Of a stretch of 38,415 nucleotides of DNA, positions 21,343 through 31,175 are shown in pieces. Both the position numbers and the translations under genes were made by a program. Position 1 is the first letter of the stretch, and every line of letters begins with the position of its first letter. The stretch is taken from positions 1 through 38,415 of the forward strand of contig KV919033.1 of the NCBI GenBank assembly GCA_002049455.2, read 5' to 3'. This DNA is from Porphyra umbilicalis (lineage: Eukaryota; Rhodophyta; Bangiophyceae; Bangiales; Bangiaceae). The notes beneath the pieces were generated by a model. The model searched no databases. It saw only the letters and a list, made by a program, of their open reading frames with translations, and was not told where the DNA came from.

Positions 21343-23523
21343 TCACCGCTCGTCCGCCCACGAGCGGCCGAGGGCGGCCCACTCGTCCCCCCCCCCGACG
21401 CGCGGCGGCGACGGCGGCGGCGGCGGCGCCTCGTCGGGCCGCCCCGCCATCACGCCGACCGCAAACGAGAGCCCCGCCACGAGGAGGCCGCCGAGCCCGT
21501 TGCGGGCCGCCCACCGCGCACGCTCCGCGCGGTGCGCGTCGACCGCCGCCCGGTGGCGGCGGTCGGCGGCGGCGGCGGCCGCCGCCGCCGCCGCCTCGGC
21601 GTCGGCCACGGCGGCAGCGGCGGCGGCTTCGGCGGCGGCAGCCGCCGCTTCGGCGGCCGCCGCCCGCGTCGCCGCCGCCGTCACCGCGGCGGCCGCGTCG
21701 GCGGCGGCCGCCGCGGAGCGGGCGTCGGCGGCGGCCGCCGCCGCGCCCGCCGCGTCGGCGCGCGCCGTTGCGGCCGACGCGGTGGCGGCCGCCGCGGCGA
21801 CGCGGTCGGCGGCGGCGGCGGCGGCGGCCGCCACGCGCTCGGCGGCGGCGGTGGCGGCCGCCGCCGCGGCCGCGTCGGCGGCGGCCACGCGGGCGGCGGC
21901 GGCAGCGTCGGCCGCCGAGACGCTGTCGGCGGCGGCCGCCTCGGCCGTCGCCGCCCGGCTGTCGGCCGCCGCCGCAGCGTCGTCGGCGCGACGGTCGGCG
22001 GCGGCGGCGGCCGCGTCGGCGGCGGCCACGCGGTCGGCCGCGTCGGCCTCGGCGGCGGCCACACGGGCGGCGGCGGCAGCGTCGGCCGCCAAGACGCGGT
22101 CGGCGGCGGCCGCCTCGGCCGTCGCCACCCGGCTGTCGGCCGCCGCCGCAGCGTCGTCGGCGCGACGGTCGGCGGCGGCGGCGGCCGCGTCGGCGGCGGC
22201 CACGCGGTCGGCCGCGTCGGCCTCGGCGGCGGCCACACGGTCGGCCGCGTCTGCCGCGTCTGCCTCGGCGGCTGCCACGCGGTCGGCCGCCGCCGCCGTC
22301 TCTGCCGCCGCAGCCGCCTCGGCGGCCGCCGACCGCTCCGCCGCCGCCGCCGCCGCCGCGTCGGCGGCCGTCGCCCGCTCCGTCGCCGCGGCGGCCGCCG
22401 CGTCGGCCGCCGCCACCGCCGCGGCGGCGGCCGTCTGCACGTCGGCCGCCCGCGCGTCGGCCGCGTCGGCGCGGTCGCGCGCGTCGGCCACCGCCGCGTC
22501 GGCGGCGGCGGTCGCCTCGGACGCCCGCCGTCCAGCGGCCGCCGACCGGCCGTCGGCGGCCGCCGCCGCCGCGTCCGACGCTGCCGCACGGTCGGCGGCG
22601 GCGGCGGCCGCCTCCGCCGCATCGCCGGCGCGCGCCTCTGCGGCGGCCACCCGCACGTCGGCGGCGGCGGTGGCGGCCGCCGCCGCCGCAACCGCGTCGG
22701 CGGCACGCGCGTCCGCGGCAGCGGCCGCGTCGGCCGCCGCCCGCCCCCGCGCGTCGGCGGCGGCGACCGCGTCGGCGGCCGCCGCGTCGGCGGCCGCCAC
22801 CCGCTCCGCAGCGGCCGACGCGGCGGCCGCCTCGGTGGCGGCCGCCCGCTCGGCCGCCGCCGCCGCGGCGGCGGTCGCGTCGGCCACCCGCCCCTCTGCC
22901 GCGGCCACGTCGTCGGTGGCGCGGCGCTCCGCCCTCGCCACCGCCTTGGCGGCGAGATCCTCGGCCCACGTGAAGCCCGCGTCGGCGCGCGCGTCCGCGT
23001 CGGCGGCGGCGGCGACCGCGTCGGCGAGGCGCTCCGCGTCGGCCGCCGCGTCGGCGGCTGCCGCCGACCGCACCGCCGCCACCGCGTCGGCAGCGTCCCG
23101 CCCCGCCGCCTCTGCGTCGGCGGCGCGCGCCTCCGCCGCGTCGGCGCGGGTCGCTGACGCGGCCGCCGCGTCTTGGGCGGCCGTTGCCGCTTGCGTCGCC
23201 TCCGCCGCGGCCGACGAGGACCGCGCCGCGCGCTCGTCCGCGTCGCAGGCGGCGGTTTCGGCATCGTCAACGGCGGCGGCGGCGGCACGCGCGGCGGCGG
23301 CGCGGGCGGTGGCGGCGGCGGCGGCCGCCGCTTCGGCAGTGACCGCGCGGGCGGTGGCGGCGGCGGCGGCGGCTTCGGCGTCGGTGGCACGGGCGGTGGC
23401 GGCGGCGGCGGCGGCTTCGGCGGCGGCGGCGCGGGCGGTGGCGGCGGCGACCGCGTCGGCGGCGGCGGGGGTGGTGGAGCCGACCGCCCCGCTGCCGAGG
23501 GGGGGGGGGGGGGGCGGGCGCTC

Positions 23524-23562
<39 letters not shown>

Positions 23563-23719
23563 ATGTGGCCACGGGGTCGGGTCCGCCCTTGACGGCGGCG
23601 GCGTCGGCGCTCCCGCTGGCGGGGGAGTCGCTCGAGCCGGCGGCGGGCTCGCCGTCGCCGTCGCCAGCGCTGGCGGCGGCCAAGTGCGCGGCGTCCGCCT
23701 CGACGGCCGTGCCCGTCAT
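21343..23719 (-). CDS. Alanine-rich coiled-coil protein with C-terminal membrane anchor
   Basis: The minus-strand ATG at 23719 begins MTGTAVEADAAHLAAAS, then an acidic Ser/Gly region and a polyalanine tract encoded by a GCC/GCG repeat (about 23520-23562). A G16 run at 23499-23514 forces a frame change. After it, roughly 650 residues are built from Ala with regularly spaced Asp, Glu, Arg and Val (ADRVAAAEADAADRVAAAD), as in a long amphipathic or coiled-coil helix. Near the end come a basic segment (RHRAAVDAHRAERARWAAR), a single hydrophobic helix (GLGGLLVAGLSFAVGVMAG, about 21445-21505) and a short Pro-rich tail ending at the stop 21343-21345. This is the layout of a tail-anchored membrane protein of about 790 residues. 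No known family is recognised. The 971-codon plus-strand frame opposite is antisense to the GCC/GGC repeats. Confidence 0.65.
21887..22234. repeat. 174-bp tandem duplication within the coiled-coil gene
   Basis: Sequence from 21887 recurs from 22061 with few differences, an offset of 174 bp (58 codons), so the frame is kept. The landmarks acgcgggcgg/acacgggcgg, gccgccgagacgctg/gccgccaagacgcgg and cagcgtcgtcggcgcgacgg align in order. Confidence 0.8.
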
Positions 23720-23905
23720 GACGGGCGACGGCGTGGCCAGGTTGCCGACGGGTTGGCCGGCACAGGGGGTAGGGGAGGAGGAGGGGTGTGGGAAGGGAGG
23801 GGGGCAAGCAAAGACAGGAAGTGGCCGTGCAGGAAGGAGGGGGGAGGAGTCGGCAGGATGTGCAAGGATGGATGGGTGCAAGTAGAGACAAGAGGCAGCC
23901 GGCAA
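23720..23905 (-). promoter_or_regulatory. Pyrimidine-rich leader of the coiled-coil gene
   Basis: Directly upstream of the ATG, the coding strand is almost pure C/T in several blocks (plus-strand ggggtaggggaggaggaggg, gggaagggagggggg, gaaggaggggggaggag). Comparable C/T-rich leaders precede the QCR9 gene and the 31-34.7 kb gene. It is probably a 5' untranslated region or core promoter; the exact transcription start cannot be read. Confidence 0.4.
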
Positions 23906-25226
23906 GGAACAAACGGTGGTTGAAGAGCCACCTAAAGATGGGTGAGAGTTCGAATTAAGAGGGAGACGGGTAACAAGTGCCACGGTGGCGGTGGGTGCGG
24001 AGGTCTCTGCTGCTTGGCCACGGTCACACGCTTCCCGGCGGACCACGGTCCGTCGACCAGCCGTCGCGTCGCCTGGTGCGCCGGTGGCGGTGACGCTTGC
24101 GTGACAAGAACCCCCTTGCTCTGCGGGCGCGCCACACCCGGCCGACGTCCACCCCTCACCGCCAGCGCCGTCCACAGCTGTTGTCAGGCTGGCGAGGGCG
24201 GCCGAGATGATGAGCACACTTCTTGGCGACGCGCCGCCGAGTCTTCATTGTTTTCGCGCCATGCGCCAGCTCGGGAGCCGCGCCCAGCCCCGCGCCAGAC
24301 GTTGAGGAGCGCTGCTGCCAACGGAGGTGTGGGCGGCTGTCGCACGGCTGACTGGTCACACATCCTGCACACGCGGCGCGCGCCACCGACTCGGGTGGGT
24401 TGACCCACCGACTCGGGTGGGTGGGAGCGGCAAGCACCGCACCAATACTGTACGTCCTTGCACGACCCCGTTGCCGACCGTTGGCGTGGGTTGCTGGCGG
24501 CGTCCCAGGGCCGAATTTCGACCAGATGTTGTGGTTGCGCCTCCTTTCCGGCCGCACCAGGTCGCTGTCTCTCCGGATTCATGTACAGTACTGTACTGGG
24601 GTATTTCAAGTATTTCTTGGTTTGCTGCCGTCAACTGTACAGTTGTTATGCGTTTTTCTGGCAGGGGTGCGCCACAAAAGTAGCACCCTCTTTCAGTCCG
24701 AGATCGCGAGAGATCGCGGTCCTGAGGCTCTAGGGGAGATTCACTTGTAGAGCATGCTCTCCAAGTGAATGGCACATAAGCGAATAATGACTGTACATGG
24801 ACTGGTCAGTATCAAGGAATTTTGGAAGCTATGCAAGGTTCGCTTGTCAGCAAGTACTCTGTGGCGGCTGCTCGGCTCGCTGTGACCAACCCTCGACCTT
24901 GCCCCTGCCACAGTCCGTTCGGGGGTTACGCCCGCGCCGCCACCCCCTTTTCGTCAGGCGGTGCGCGGCGTTTGGCTCCGTCGCGTCCACGCCCGCCACC
25001 ACCTGCCGCTGCTACTGTCTGCCGAGAGCCCAGTGCCGACTGCGAGGATTGCCGCCTCTGCTTCACTCTCTTCGTGCCGATCCATCCCCCCGACGCATCG
25101 CCCCTGCGCCCGCCTCCTTGACTGAGCGACGCTGCCGCCACCCCCGGCGCCGACCAGCCCTGTGTGGGCGCGCTGCTTGCCGGTGCCGCGCCTCGCCGCC
25201 CGCCCGCCCGCCCACCCGCCGGCACA
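23906..25226. other. Divergent intergenic region between coiled-coil gene and OGDH
   Basis: No gene is convincing. Features seen: the segment ccaccgactcgggtgggt is present twice in tandem (about 24382-24422). A cluster of TGTAC/GTACA-type words lies at 24583-24645. A 32-bp palindrome is listed separately. GC falls to about half between 24580 and 24850. Confidence 0.5.
24739..24770. promoter_or_regulatory. 32-bp near-perfect palindrome upstream of OGDH
   Basis: ATTCACTTG (24739-24747) and CAAGTGAAT (24762-24770) flank the perfect 12-bp dyad AGAGCATGCTCT (24749-24760). Only the t/c pair at 24748 and 24761 breaks symmetry, so 30 of 32 bases pair. It is 456 bp before the OGDH start codon. It could bind a dimeric regulator or form a cruciform; function is inferred only. 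Confidence 0.6.
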
Positions 25227-28200
25227 ATGGCGTCGCTCGGCGCCGCCGCCGCTTTGCGGCTGCCGTCGCTCTGCCAGGCGGCGGTCGGCGCCGGCCGCGC
25301 CGGGGCCCTGCCGGCCCGCCTCCGGTCGGTCGCCACCACCGCCTCCTCGTCGTCCGGCCCCTTCCGCCCAACCGACGCGGCAGCGGCAGCGGCAGTGACC
25401 GCCGCCACGGGCGGCGCCACCACCGGCAGCGGCACGTCGCGGGCGGTGAGCACCAGCGCGGCGACGTCCAACGCCGCGGCGCCTGCCAAGCGCAACGCGA
25501 CGCCCTTCCTCACTGGCACGCGGCTCGACCCGAGTGAGAGCTTCCTGACGGGCGCCAACGCGACGGTGTTGGAGGACATGTTTGAGCGCTACCAAGCCGA
25601 CCCGTCCAAGGTGCACCCGTCGTGGGTGGCCTTTTTCAACAACCTCGAGGCGGACGCGCCGCCCGGCCAGGCCGTTGCCGTGCGCCGCGCCAACCGCAAC
25701 ACCTTTTCCAACATCCCCGGCACCATGACGGAGGGCAAGGACCTGTTCCAGGTGTCGGAAGACACCATCAAGCTCATGAGCATGATCCGCGCGTTCCGCC
25801 ACCGGGGCCACCTAGTCGCCGACCTCGACCCGTTGCGGATTGACGAGGACAGCGATGCCAACGTGCTCGTCCCGTACAAGACGCGGCAGGAGCTCGAGCC
25901 GTCCTACTATGGCTTCACAGAAGCGGATATGGAACGGGAGTTTGTGGTGTCTGGGGAGCTACCGGGACCGCCAGTCCGCAAGCTCCGCGAGGTTGTCCAC
26001 ATGCTCCGCACCGTCTACCTCGGCAAGGTCGGCTACGAGTACCGCCACATGCTCTCAAAGGAGGAGAAGGTGTGGCTGGCGTCGCACATCGAGGCGTCCC
26101 GCCAATCGGCCTTTGCCCCCGAAGAGAAGAAGCAGATCCTGCGGGATTTGGCGGACTCGGAGCTGTTTGAGGCGTTCCTGGCGGTGAAGCACGCGACAGC
26201 CAAGCGGTTTGGCATGGAGGGCGCCGAGGCAGTCCTCCCCGGCCTGCAGGCGATGGTCGAGCATGGCTCGGACCTGGGGGTGGAGAATGTGGTCGTCGGC
26301 ATGCCCCACCGTGGTCGTCTCAACGTGCTCGCCAACCTCGTGCACAAGCCGCTCGACCAGATTTTTCACGAGTTTACGCCCCACGAGGATCCGGACAATG
26401 AGACGTACCTCGGCTCGGGGGACGTCAAGTACCATCTGGGCACGTCGCAGACGCGCAACATGCGCAACGGCCGCTCCGTGCACTTTTCGCTGATGGCCAA
26501 CCCGAGCCACCTGGAAGCCGTCGACCCGGTGGTCGTCGGCAAGACCCGTGCCAAGCAGTTTTTCACGGGCGACACGGAGCGGAAGCGGACAATGGGACTC
26601 CTCCTTCACGGCGACGCGTCGTTTGCGGGGCAGGGTGTGGTCGCTGAGACGCTCGAGCTGAGCGACCTTCGCGACTACACGACTGGCGGCACCATTCACG
26701 TCATTGTTAACAACCAGATTGGCTTTACCACCGATCCGCGGTACGCGCGCTCGTCGCCCTACCCGACGGACGTCGGCAAGCTGGTCGGCGTGCCCATCTT
26801 CCACGTCAATGGCGACGACGTCGAGTCGGTGGTGCGGGTGTGCAAGCTGGCCATGGAGTACCGGCAGCGCTTCAACAAGGACGTCATTGTCGACGTTTTT
26901 TGTTACCGGCGACACGGCCACAACGAGCTCGACCAGCCGATGTTTACCCAGCCGCTCATGTACCAAAAGATCAAGTCGCACCCGACGCCCTTCAAGGTGT
27001 ACAGCGACCAGCTGCTGGCCGAGGGCGTCATGACCCAGGCGCAGCTGAAGGAGCTCAAGGACGAAATTATGGGCAACTTTGCCTCCAAGTTTGCCGACGC
27101 CAAGGACTGGAAACCGCGGGACAAGGATTGGCTCGCCTCCCACTGGGAGGGCTTCAAGAGCCCCCAGGTTATCTCGGCGGGCCAGCTGACTGGCATCGCA
27201 GAGGAGAAGCTACAGGAGCTCGGTGGCGCGCTCACGCGCATTCCACCCGACTTCAAGATGCACCCGCAGCTCAAGAACATCATGAACGACCGGCGCAAGC
27301 ACATTGAGCTGGGGGAGGGCATTGACTGGGCGACGGCCGAGTCGCTGGCCTTTGCGTCGCTGCTCGACGAGGGCACCTCTGTGCGACTTTCGGGCCAGGA
27401 CTCGGAGCGGGGGACCTTCTCGCAGCGTCACTCGGTGTGGCACGACCAATCCGTGGAGAAGGTGTACGTGCCGCTCAACAACCTCGGGCCGGATCAGGCG
27501 GCGATGCAGGTGTGCAACTCGAACCTGTCCGAGATGGCCGTGCTCGGCTACGAGGTCGGCTACTCCCTGGAGAGCCCAAAATCGCTGGTCCTCTGGGAGG
27601 CCCAGTTTGGTGACTTTGTCAATGGCGCGCAGGTTATCATCGACACCTTCATCTCGGCGGGCGAGCGCAAGTGGCGGCGGCAGTCTGGCATCACGCTGCT
27701 CCTGCCGCACGGCTACGAAGGCCAAGGTCCGGAGCACTCCTCCGCCCGTATGGAGCGCTTCCTCCAGTCGTGCGACGATGACGAAGACGTGGTGCCGCCC
27801 ATGGACGTCGAGGTGCGCCAACAAATTCAAAACATCAACTGGCAGGTCGTAAACGCGTCGACGCCCGCCAACTACTTCCACGTCCTCCGCCGGCAGGTCC
27901 ACCGCGACTTCCGCAAGCCGCTGGTGGTCATCACTCCCAAGTCGCTCCTCCGCCACCCGAGCTGCAGGAGCAACATGAACGAGTTCACGGGCAAGTTCCG
28001 CCGCGTCATCCCAGAGGAGTCAGCCGCCATCACCGGCGCGCCGGACCAGGTGCGCAAGGTGGTCTTCTGCTCGGGCAAAGTGTATTACAACCTGATGCAG
28101 GAGCGCCTCAAGCGCAAGCAGACGGACGTGGCGATTGCGCGGGTGGAGCAGATTGCGCCCTTTCCCTTTGATTTGGTCGCCGAGGAGGCCCGCAAGTACC

Positions 28201-28421
28201 CCGGCGCACAACTGCTGTGGACACAGGAAGAGAGCAAGAACATGGGCGCTTGGTCGTACGTCAAGCCCCGCCTCCAGACCGCGCTCCTGCACTTTAGCGA
28301 CGGCAAGGACGACCGGCTGGTGTCGTACGTCGGGCGCGAGCCGTCGGCCGCGCCGGCGACGGGCAACCCGATGGTCCACAAGGAGGAGCAGGACGCGCTG
28401 GTGAACGAGTCGCTCGCCTAA
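25227..28421 (+). CDS. OGDH: 2-oxoglutarate dehydrogenase E1, mitochondrial
   Basis: This thiamine-diphosphate enzyme decarboxylates 2-oxoglutarate in the TCA cycle as E1 of the OGDH complex in the mitochondrial matrix. The protein has 1064 residues, close to the family norm. The start is the ATG at 25227, with A at -3; the frame upstream has only a GTG. Residues 1 to about 95 are Ala/Ser/Arg-rich with few acidic residues, like a mitochondrial presequence. Then come the N-terminal helix (EDMFERYQADPSKVHPSWVA, about 112-131), HRGRLNVLANL (about 361), and the cofactor motif GDASFAGQG (about 461) with NNQIGFTT (about 494), where Asp and Asn bind Mg-ThDP. Further on are RRHGHNELDQP (about 560), HGYEGQGPEHSSARMERFL (about 827) and QEESKNMGAWSYV (about 1000). 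There is no intron or break over 3.2 kb, so it looks fully functional. Confidence 0.97.
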   Translation: MASLGAAAALRLPSLCQAAVGAGRAGALPARLRSVATTASSSSGPFRPTDAAAAAAVTAATGGATTGSGTSRAVSTSAATSNAAAPAKRNATPFLTGTRLDPSESFLTGANATVLEDMFERYQADPSKVHPSWVAFFNNLEADAPPGQAVAVRRANRNTFSNIPGTMTEGKDLFQVSEDTIKLMSMIRAFRHRGHLVADLDPLRIDEDSDANVLVPYKTRQELEPSYYGFTEADMEREFVVSGELPGPPVRKLREVVHMLRTVYLGKVGYEYRHMLSKEEKVWLASHIEASRQSAFAPEEKKQILRDLADSELFEAFLAVKHATAKRFGMEGAEAVLPGLQAMVEHGSDLGVENVVVGMPHRGRLNVLANLVHKPLDQIFHEFTPHEDPDNETYLGSGDVKYHLGTSQTRNMRNGRSVHFSLMANPSHLEAVDPVVVGKTRAKQFFTGDTERKRTMGLLLHGDASFAGQGVVAETLELSDLRDYTTGGTIHVIVNNQIGFTTDPRYARSSPYPTDVGKLVGVPIFHVNGDDVESVVRVCKLAMEYRQRFNKDVIVDVFCYRRHGHNELDQPMFTQPLMYQKIKSHPTPFKVYSDQLLAEGVMTQAQLKELKDEIMGNFASKFADAKDWKPRDKDWLASHWEGFKSPQVISAGQLTGIAEEKLQELGGALTRIPPDFKMHPQLKNIMNDRRKHIELGEGIDWATAESLAFASLLDEGTSVRLSGQDSERGTFSQRHSVWHDQSVEKVYVPLNNLGPDQAAMQVCNSNLSEMAVLGYEVGYSLESPKSLVLWEAQFGDFVNGAQVIIDTFISAGERKWRRQSGITLLLPHGYEGQGPEHSSARMERFLQSCDDDEDVVPPMDVEVRQQIQNINWQVVNASTPANYFHVLRRQVHRDFRKPLVVITPKSLLRHPSCRSNMNEFTGKFRRVIPEESAAITGAPDQVRKVVFCSGKVYYNLMQERLKRKQTDVAIARVEQIAPFPFDLVAEEARKYPGAQLLWTQEESKNMGAWSYVKPRLQTALLHFSDGKDDRLVSYVGREPSAAPATGNPMVHKEEQDALVNESLA

Positions 28422-29634
28422 GTTGGGGCGAGTGTTGTCAGGTGTCGGCAACTGCGTGCCTTGCGTTGCGGTCGTACGGTGGGGGCATGCTGCGCGACTG
28501 TCCCTGGCTACTGCGCCACGGCGGGTACGCAGCGTCGTTTTGATGCTTGAGATCTTGTAATTCTGTGTTCATAGGTTCTTCGAGTGACTGGGCGCTTCGT
28601 TACGATCTGTTTCGGTAGTTCCTCTTGGCACTGTCGTGCGATGCCATCGTGTGCTTCGTATCTGTCGACGCCCCTAACTTGGGGCTGCGCTAGGCGCGTG
28701 TGCATCCAGGGAAAAATGTGTAGGGGAAACCAGTGGCGCGCATGTGGTCAAGGAGAGATCGTCCGCACTTGCCGTCGTGCGTCCCCCCAGACGTGTGGTG
28801 GAAGCGAACACGGTGCATCAGGACGAAAACATGGCCTTGCGGTTAAAAACATCACCTGCTTCTGCCTCATCTCCAGTCACCATCAATGGCAGCGAGTGCC
28901 CCAAGCAGAGGCTTTCTCGCATGCGCGACTCGGACCAGCCACACAAGTAGACTAGAGATCTCAAAGCCTGCCCGAAGACGTCGCCACCGCCACCGCCTCG
29001 CGGCCACCGAGCAGGCTGCCTCTCCCCGCGGCCGCCGCTCGGCGGAGCACCCTCCGTTCCGCCCAGTAGCCGCCGTCGCGCCGGCACCGGCCCGCTGTCT
29101 CCACCACGCGCCGGCCAGCCGCCAGGCACAAGGACTGCGGCGAGCTCCCCGAGCCCTATCGGCCGTCCGCCGCACCGCTCGGCGCTCGCACATGCTGCAG
29201 CGGCGTTCGGCGCGCGTCGCCAACAACGCGGTACGTGTCACACACACACCAAGGGAGCAGGCCACAAATTTAAGGGCGGGGAAAGAAAGAGCCAAACCGG
29301 TGACGAACAACCGACCTGTCACCCGCCGCACCCACGTCACACCCGGCGGCACCCTCCGCGCCACGCGGCCACGGTCCCACACCACTATCCTGTCGGGAGC
29401 GGCACTCGCACCCACTGCTCAACGGTCTCGCCCGCTATCACACCCAGCCAAACCAGAGCCGGCGCCAGTGCCATGCCCCGCTCTGCCGCCACCATCCCGT
29501 ACAAAAAAGAGTCCTTCCCACAGATACCACCAATCACCTCGGCATTGGGCCTGCATCCAAGACGTCACCTCCGCGCTGCAGAGGCTCGCCACAGGCACAG
29601 ATGCCAACGGGCAAGGGCCGCAACTCTGCCGCCG
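28422..29634. other. Intergenic region between OGDH and QCR9
   Basis: Only short overlapping ORFs without conserved blocks. The sequence after the OGDH stop is of moderate GC (about 28430-28960), then GC-rich. A TGTAA word at about 28555 could belong to the OGDH 3' processing region, but this is weak. Both flanking genes end here (convergent). Confidence 0.5.
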
Positions 29635-29874
29635 CTATTCATCGTCGTCATCGTCCGCCTCTGGCGGCGGCAGGGCGGCCTGGACCTCCGCCCACGACTT
29701 GCCCTTGTTGACGCTGCCCCACACCGAGTCCGTCGCCGAGTCCATCGCGTTGGTCCCCGCAAAGCCCGCCGCGACGAGCGTCAGCGTCCAAATGGAGTTG
29801 CGCTTGATGATGCCAGAGTAGAGGGCAGAGCGGACGGCGGCCATGCCGCCCATCGCTGCCTCACGGGAGGCCAT
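29635..29874 (-). CDS. QCR9: Cytochrome bc1 complex subunit 9 (QCR9/UQCR10 family)
   Basis: Starting at the minus-strand ATG at 29874, the 79-residue product reads MASREAAMGGMAAVRS and then ALYSGIIKRNSIWTLTLVAA. It continues GFAGTNAMDSATDSVWGSVN, KGKSWAEVQAAL and an acidic tail DDDDDE. This fits the small QCR9/UQCR10 subunit of complex III: a short matrix N-terminus, a basic KRNS entry into one transmembrane helix, and the W...N.GK.W motif on the intermembrane-space side. The subunit stabilises cytochrome c1 and the Rieske protein in the inner mitochondrial membrane. Family members are 55-80 residues. The longer upstream frame is proline-rich leader. A C/T-rich stretch precedes the start. No intron. 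Confidence 0.85.
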   Translation of the reverse strand: MASREAAMGGMAAVRSALYSGIIKRNSIWTLTLVAAGFAGTNAMDSATDSVWGSVNKGKSWAEVQAALPPPEADDDDDE

Positions 29875-31175
29875 GGCGCCGGGAGAGGGGGAGATGGGGA
29901 GAAGACCAAAGGGGTAGAATTGATAAATGGACAGGGAGTGGCGGGGGGTGGGGGGACGTGTCGGCCGGGATCGGGCCACGGTCAGGCGGGGTTGTCGCGA
30001 GCACGGTGGTGGTCGCTGCGGGCAAAGAGAGGCTGCGCGACGGTGGCCTGCACCCGATTAGGACAGTTTGCACCACGTGTCTTGTGTAATATTGCTTTTT
30101 AGCTTCATGACTGATAGCGCGTTTGCGAAAATACCCTTGACTTGCGAAATGAAAAAACCGTTTTCACTCGACGAATTATATATGTGGCGCTTTATTTTAG
30201 AATTCTCATCTTATGAGGCTTGACGAGTTTGCAAGATGAGACAAACACCATATGCTCTTTGACGTGCTCTTTCTGATGGTGCTCCCTGCGATCTTCATGC
30301 TTCTCTCCTTGTCGCGTAGCGCTTGTATCTGTCCAAGAACAAATGTCAGGTACGTTCGACCAGGACGGAGAGCCTTGCACGAAATCGCTCTCTCAGGGGC
30401 AGTCCGCATGGATTGGTAGGCTACTTCTGAACTAAGCGGCCCTGGAGGCCTCGACCTTTGAATCATTCAAAGGTCGCATCGTCGCGATTCCGTACCACGC
30501 TACTTGGGGACTTACCCAGGCGGTTTTCAGATTGGTGCCAGTACGTCTGAAATGGCTGTACTGCGCCATATTCGACCCCGCTTTTCCTCAGTGTCTACAC
30601 TATCAGTATAGATGGCATATTCGCATTTTAGAGCAACAGTACGCGGCCAGCACGGTTCTGACACTGTTCAACGACATGTCCGGGAGCCGCCCCCCCCCCC
30701 CTCACAGCTCCAATTGAGGGCATCACCGCACCTGGTGAGACAAGTCACGTGGCCCCCCTTGGTGCCACGATTGCGAGCGTGCCTGGGCTGGATTCGTATT
30801 CCATCAGCAGGTCGCTACGTTGTGCATACCGACCGTTATACGCATCACACTGTCGAGAGCTGTCGTATGGGGCCTCTGCGGCGCCACGTAGTTCCACGCT
30901 GGCGGCATACGTTACAGGCGGAAAGATGCATTTTATAGGGTGCTCCAGCGCCTCCTGGGGGGGGGGGGGGAGGAGGGGGGCAGTACGCTCCTTCCCCACA
31001 CCCCCCGTGCCCGCCCCGCTCCCCCCCACCGGGACAGTGCGCTCCTAGTCCAGTGCGCTCCTCCTCCCGCGCCCCCCGCTCCCCCCCCCCACCCGCCCAC
31101 CACCAAGCAAAACAGAGAAGAGAGAAAATGAGCAGACCAAACCAAACCAAGTACACACAAGACACAAGCATACGA
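29875..31175. other. Intergenic region with AT-rich island, no gene recognised
   Basis: From about 30070 to 30660 the sequence is AT-richer, with a hairpin (TCTCATCTT at 30204-30212 and AAGATGAGA at 30233-30241) and a 25-bp palindrome listed separately. G14 (30957-30970) and several C runs follow. Short ORFs show no motif. Confidence 0.5.
30452..30476. other. 25-bp perfect palindrome
   Basis: The 12-bp arms CGACCTTTGAAT and ATTCAAAGGTCG are exact reverse complements around one central C. It lies in the AT-richer island between QCR9 and the three-exon gene. Confidence 0.8.

Noticed and set aside
21008..23923. 971-codon plus-strand ORF of Ala/Ser
   Set aside because: It is the antisense of the GCC/GGC-rich coiled-coil gene. 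Only the minus strand gives charged heptad-like spacing, a membrane helix and a sensible C-terminus.
25164..25226. Extending OGDH to the upstream in-frame start
   Set aside because: That codon is GTG. The ATG at 25227 has a good context and gives a normal mitochondrial presequence.
29875..29979. Longer QCR9 product beginning 35 residues upstream
   Set aside because: The extension is Pro/Ser/Arg-rich leader sequence, and the 79-residue form fits the family size.
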